Below are positions 62,101 through 64,000 of a stretch of DNA of 64,000 nucleotides, piece by piece. The DNA comes from Phycisphaerales bacterium (GTDB lineage: Bacteria; Planctomycetota; Phycisphaerae; Sedimentisphaerales; UBA12454). Where the stretch lies: contig PLMU01000006.1 of assembly GCA_003142595.1 (NCBI GenBank), forward strand, positions 209,666 through 273,665, in the 5' to 3' direction. Made by a program: the position numbers and the translations under genes. The notes under the pieces were generated by a model that saw only the letters and a program-made list of their open reading frames with translations, ran no database searches and had not been told where the DNA came from. Within the stretch, counting starts at the first letter, position 1. The number at the start of each line of letters is the position of its first letter.

Positions 62101-63901
62101 CATTTTGCTGTAATTGCTGTTCTTTGCCGGTCTGTTTTTGTATAAGCTCCCAATTTGTTTGAGCAACTTTAGCATTATAAAACATGTTTTTTAGCCTAAG
62201 AACATTTGGATCATCGTCAGAAAATTTATCAAACATTTCCTGTGCCTTATCAAGCATATTGGCACCAAGATAAGTGCTTATACGAAGATCTCTGCTCTGA
62301 TTGTTTCCTCCAAAATTTTTATCAAAGAAGTCTAATGCCTCAAGCGAATGCTGCCAGTCTTGCACACGAATCAATGCAGTAGCAAAGCTCAGAAGTATTT
62401 CTGGTCTGCTATTGTGCACACCGTTTTTCAAGGTAGTCGAATAGAACTGTACAGTTGCTCCGGTCTCAGCCGTATTTTGATAAATTTTCGCAAGCTCATA
62501 AGCAAGAATACCAAGCTGTGCATCGCCCAGTGTTTGTGCCGAACCGGCAGCCGTAAGCTTCTGATAGGCGGCATACATCTGTACGATTGCTTCGTCTTTT
62601 TGCCCTTTTGCAAGCAGGATTCTGCCCTGCCACATTACCGCATAAGGATTTTCCGCACTTCCGAGGAGTTGATCAAGCTCGTGCACTTCATTTTCAGCAA
62701 GTTCCAGCCAGTTTGAAGTTTTCGCCTGTTCAACGGCAGGCTCTGCTGCTTTATCCAGATAACAGCCAGCAAGAAAAGTATGAAGTGAATATCTGTTTAT
62801 AAAACTGGTTCTTGCCTTAGGTCCAGGCACATCGAGACTTTCGGGGTAACTCAACGCTTCAACCGCGATATCAATGGCTTTTTGGAAATTTTGCTGTTCT
62901 TTATTTACTATATATTTTCTATAATATAGATTTGCTGCCGTAAGTGCATAAGTCACATTCTGTTTGTCAAATTGTATGGACTTTTCGATAGATGCAATTG
63001 CCTTGTCTATAGTTTTTGGGCTTCTCTGATACAACTGGGCAAGGGCAAAGTAAGGCAAAGCACTATCAGGGAATTTTTGCGTAAGCTTTATAATATCCGT
63101 TTCAACCTTCTTAATTTTATCCTGATCATCACCTGCTTCGGAAAGTTTGCTATTGTAAAGATTTATATAGGCCTTTGGCTCATTGGGAAGGGCTTCAACG
63201 CCTTTCTGCAGCACTTTGTCCGCTTCCTGACGTGCATTTTCGACTGATTTTAATATACCTTTGGCCGCGGCTATCTCGCCTTTCTGCACTATCGCATCGG
63301 CAAGATACTGGTACACCTCAACATTGTTCGGCTCTGCCTGGCTCGCCTTTTGAAGATTCTCCATTGCGTCATCGATAGCTTTATCTTTGTCTGTCATCTG
63401 GCCGTGCCTTACAAGTTCAACAAGGGCTTGCCCTTTTATCCGATACGTCCGCGGCGACGTATCAAGCTTTTTATCTATCATCTCAGAAGCGTTAGATTCT
63501 ATTTCCTTCCAAGTCATCCAATTGCCGGACGTAGCTACCTGATAATAATAATCGAGTATTGCCAGTCGAGCTTTGAGATTTTTCGTGTCGAAGTTGATAA
63601 TTTTGTTCCAGCAGCCTGCCGCTTTAGACCATTCATTGTGACTTATATACATATCCGCAAGTTTAAATAAGATATCTATTTTGAGTTCGATATTTTTCTT
63701 TGCGTAGGCAAACGCCATACCATAGGCTTTTTCTGCTGCTTTGTAATCCGGCTCCTTAAGCGCAAGAGCCGCCTGTGCATCCGCCAGGTATTTTTGCGGA
63801 CTTCTGCTGAGTCTTAAAATCGCAACAATAGATGCCATTATCAGCATCGCAAGAACAAGTGAACCTATAATTGCTACTTTTTTGTTTAATCTCTTAGCCA
63901 T
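59198..63901 (-). CDS. Giant TPR protein, PrsT-like, linked to EPS/PEP-CTERM genes
   Basis: 1567 residues. An N-terminal anchor (VAIIGSLVLAMLIMASIVAIL) is followed by dozens of tetratricopeptide-like helices from about residue 35 to the end (for example KAEEAYGMAFAYAKKN, ALEYAERAYKTSSNNANVIDTYGYVLL) and a coiled coil with Gln/Asn near 580-620. It resembles the TPR proteins at PEP-CTERM/EPS loci but is much longer than usual. It likely acts as a periplasmic scaffold. It is upstream of the EPS chain-length gene with 57 nt between them. Confidence 0.85.
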   Translation of the reverse strand: MAKRLNKKVAIIGSLVLAMLIMASIVAILRLSRSPQKYLADAQAALALKEPDYKAAEKAYGMAFAYAKKNIELKIDILFKLADMYISHNEWSKAAGCWNKIINFDTKNLKARLAILDYYYQVATSGNWMTWKEIESNASEMIDKKLDTSPRTYRIKGQALVELVRHGQMTDKDKAIDDAMENLQKASQAEPNNVEVYQYLADAIVQKGEIAAAKGILKSVENARQEADKVLQKGVEALPNEPKAYINLYNSKLSEAGDDQDKIKKVETDIIKLTQKFPDSALPYFALAQLYQRSPKTIDKAIASIEKSIQFDKQNVTYALTAANLYYRKYIVNKEQQNFQKAIDIAVEALSYPESLDVPGPKARTSFINRYSLHTFLAGCYLDKAAEPAVEQAKTSNWLELAENEVHELDQLLGSAENPYAVMWQGRILLAKGQKDEAIVQMYAAYQKLTAAGSAQTLGDAQLGILAYELAKIYQNTAETGATVQFYSTTLKNGVHNSRPEILLSFATALIRVQDWQHSLEALDFFDKNFGGNNQSRDLRISTYLGANMLDKAQEMFDKFSDDDPNVLRLKNMFYNAKVAQTNWELIQKQTGKEQQLQQNEQNQQLKAKNEQMKNESSKIRDKLAAIGCKQIMESEFIDMYKRYVSDGENKKAATFVDSYLAVHPNSVNASIYKVILTEPSPVNVPPERLEQITSQVFGAMKDPIRSGIGLGQYYRQRDKKEEAAKCYDKVLQIAPDNNDAIIGLFDIMISQKNFSRAQELAETARKNNTDSCGGELFKARLAFARGEYQTAIEKTNNCLEKRPVFSQAYLLRSQAYSAIGKESDAIDDAKKAYNFSPFDSYVSRNLAYMLYNRNQKLGDGATVDQTAETRNSLEVAIRANPMDSNLKSFYAQFISSSEPDRAIAISQQLQKAMPTVDNSLRLASIAFQLARQSRVQSQRDVYNTIAMDAYKKAYELAPNDSRVITAYAEYLRTNGKSEESEKLLANSDDLLWRFYVRDGKTDEAQKILDKLYKANPEDVNTIKGLLYVARSKNDQAGVLKYSANLLKIDNSLDNQITQIEFYLEAGLADEAQTKLASLREKYPDEPRALFLQAWQIAKQGKLDEALKLANKDLELDKSNARAWRLRGQVNLGLNNYNQAIDDLQKSKALSDNADVRIDLARVYAQTSRDEQAIAELKVAVDELGSNVARGMLEEIYYKIGKVDQLSKFYQETIARFPDDVYWHNHAGNLALNTKNFDASYKYYDTAYQNSLKINSQSPDIVAFDGKMKSLLGAKKYDQLQAEATKYLDGSFAAIAYARMADAKAYAGDKASAVQYFRRALEKAGTNEDFIIEILKEMNNVVGFDETVKWCNEKIQSQPDSLAVNIALYNLYSINQQYNKALEYADNCIRLTTDSDQVKTLRFNKATLLYAVYNKTSDKTYLEKAIKEYESLLQKEPTNIAVLNNLAYMLIESNTDVGKALEYAERAYKTSSNNANVIDTYGYVLLKNGKVKEADEYMQRALQQYEKDKMNAPMEVYEHIAMVKEKLGQDAEALEAYKRAMELASKNISQEVKNRISAAIERLSSKK

Positions 63902-63935
63902 TTCTACAATCCTTTATACAAAAATAAATTTATTA

Positions 63936-63998
63936 TTAATCAGCCCGTTTCCAATCGGGCCAATGATTTTTCTCCAGAACAGGAAGTAAAACCTTCAA
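63936..63998 (-). CDS. C-terminal fragment of an unknown gene at the window edge
   Basis: The minus strand, read from the window edge, gives LKVLLPVLEKNHWPDWKRAD and a stop, a protein-like ending in a frame open to the edge. Too short to identify. A second frame is also open (ending 63940), so this is only a possibility. Confidence 0.3.
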   Translation of the reverse strand: MKVLLPVLEKNHWPDWKRAD

Positions 63999-64000
63999 AA

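Noticed and set aside
63940-64000. Alternative frame FEGFTSCSGEKSLARLETG at the right edge.
   Set aside because: Both edge frames are open over 60 bp; the LKVLLPVLEKNHWPDWKRAD frame looks more protein-like, but neither can be confirmed.

Overview
The window looks like chromosomal DNA of a Planctomycetota bacterium, most likely class Phycisphaerae. The inference rests on several secreted proteins with dockerin-like double EF-hand tails, PEP-CTERM sorting tails, a TIGR03790-family protein, a CxxC-x17-CxxC zinc-ribbon protein, an oversized signal peptidase I and very large TPR proteins beside an exopolysaccharide gene. No 16S gene is present, so the assignment is indirect.

Layout. 1-7000: end of an acetolactate decarboxylase gene, two tandem paralogous small secreted proteins, carB, a cobalamin adenosyltransferase and ispD. 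7000-14400: an accessory segment. It has a visibly more GC-rich block (DedA-family protein, partner, sorbosone-type dehydrogenase), then a candidate two-gene HEPN + SIR2 defence module with a small Cys protein, orphan membrane proteins, and three broken remnants absent from the ORF track or only partly in it (dockerin tail, fibronectin-III tail, DNA methyltransferase N-terminus). 14500-24800: a TPR protein, tilS, TIGR03790 protein, two PEP-CTERM proteins, a GAA microsatellite, a beta-helix protein, zinc-ribbon protein, an S24/XRE repressor with a palindrome over its promoter, and a PIN-TRAM protein.

24800-37400: bacterioferritin, a TMTC-like membrane TPR protein, a minus-strand cluster (Ymh-type HEPN protein, a 54-residue Cys-rich protein missing from the ORF track, an unknown membrane protein, a PEBP protein), ispG, a hydrolase-BtuF-BtuD-BtuC-like operon, DAHP synthase and lepB. 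37400-46100: a signalling block of hybrid kinase, two single-domain receivers, a sensor kinase and a YfiR-like protein, divergent from a TonB-dependent receptor. 46200-54000: lon, tRNA-Pro(GGG), and a tightly overlapped operon of AmmeMemoRadiSam genes (radical SAM enzyme, small Tat-signal protein, Memo-AMMECR1 fusion) ending in a membrane spermidine-synthase-like protein. 54000-64000: a dockerin-tailed secreted protein flanked by two 68-bp direct repeats that carry a degenerate tRNA-Pro 3' end, then an exopolysaccharide chain-length/BY-kinase-like protein and a 1567-residue TPR protein.

How the genes connect: ispD and ispG belong to the MEP isoprenoid pathway; the cobalamin adenosyltransferase and the BtuFDC-like importer fit corrinoid use; the PEP-CTERM proteins fit the EPS/TPR genes at the right edge, since exosortase substrates and EPS loci usually occur together. 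The strongest candidates for undescribed biology are the HEPN+SIR2 pair, the AmmeMemoRadiSam operon with its two extra members, the tRNA-Pro-derived repeats, and the 54-residue Cys-rich protein coupled to an unknown membrane protein. No CRISPR array, transposase or integrase was seen.
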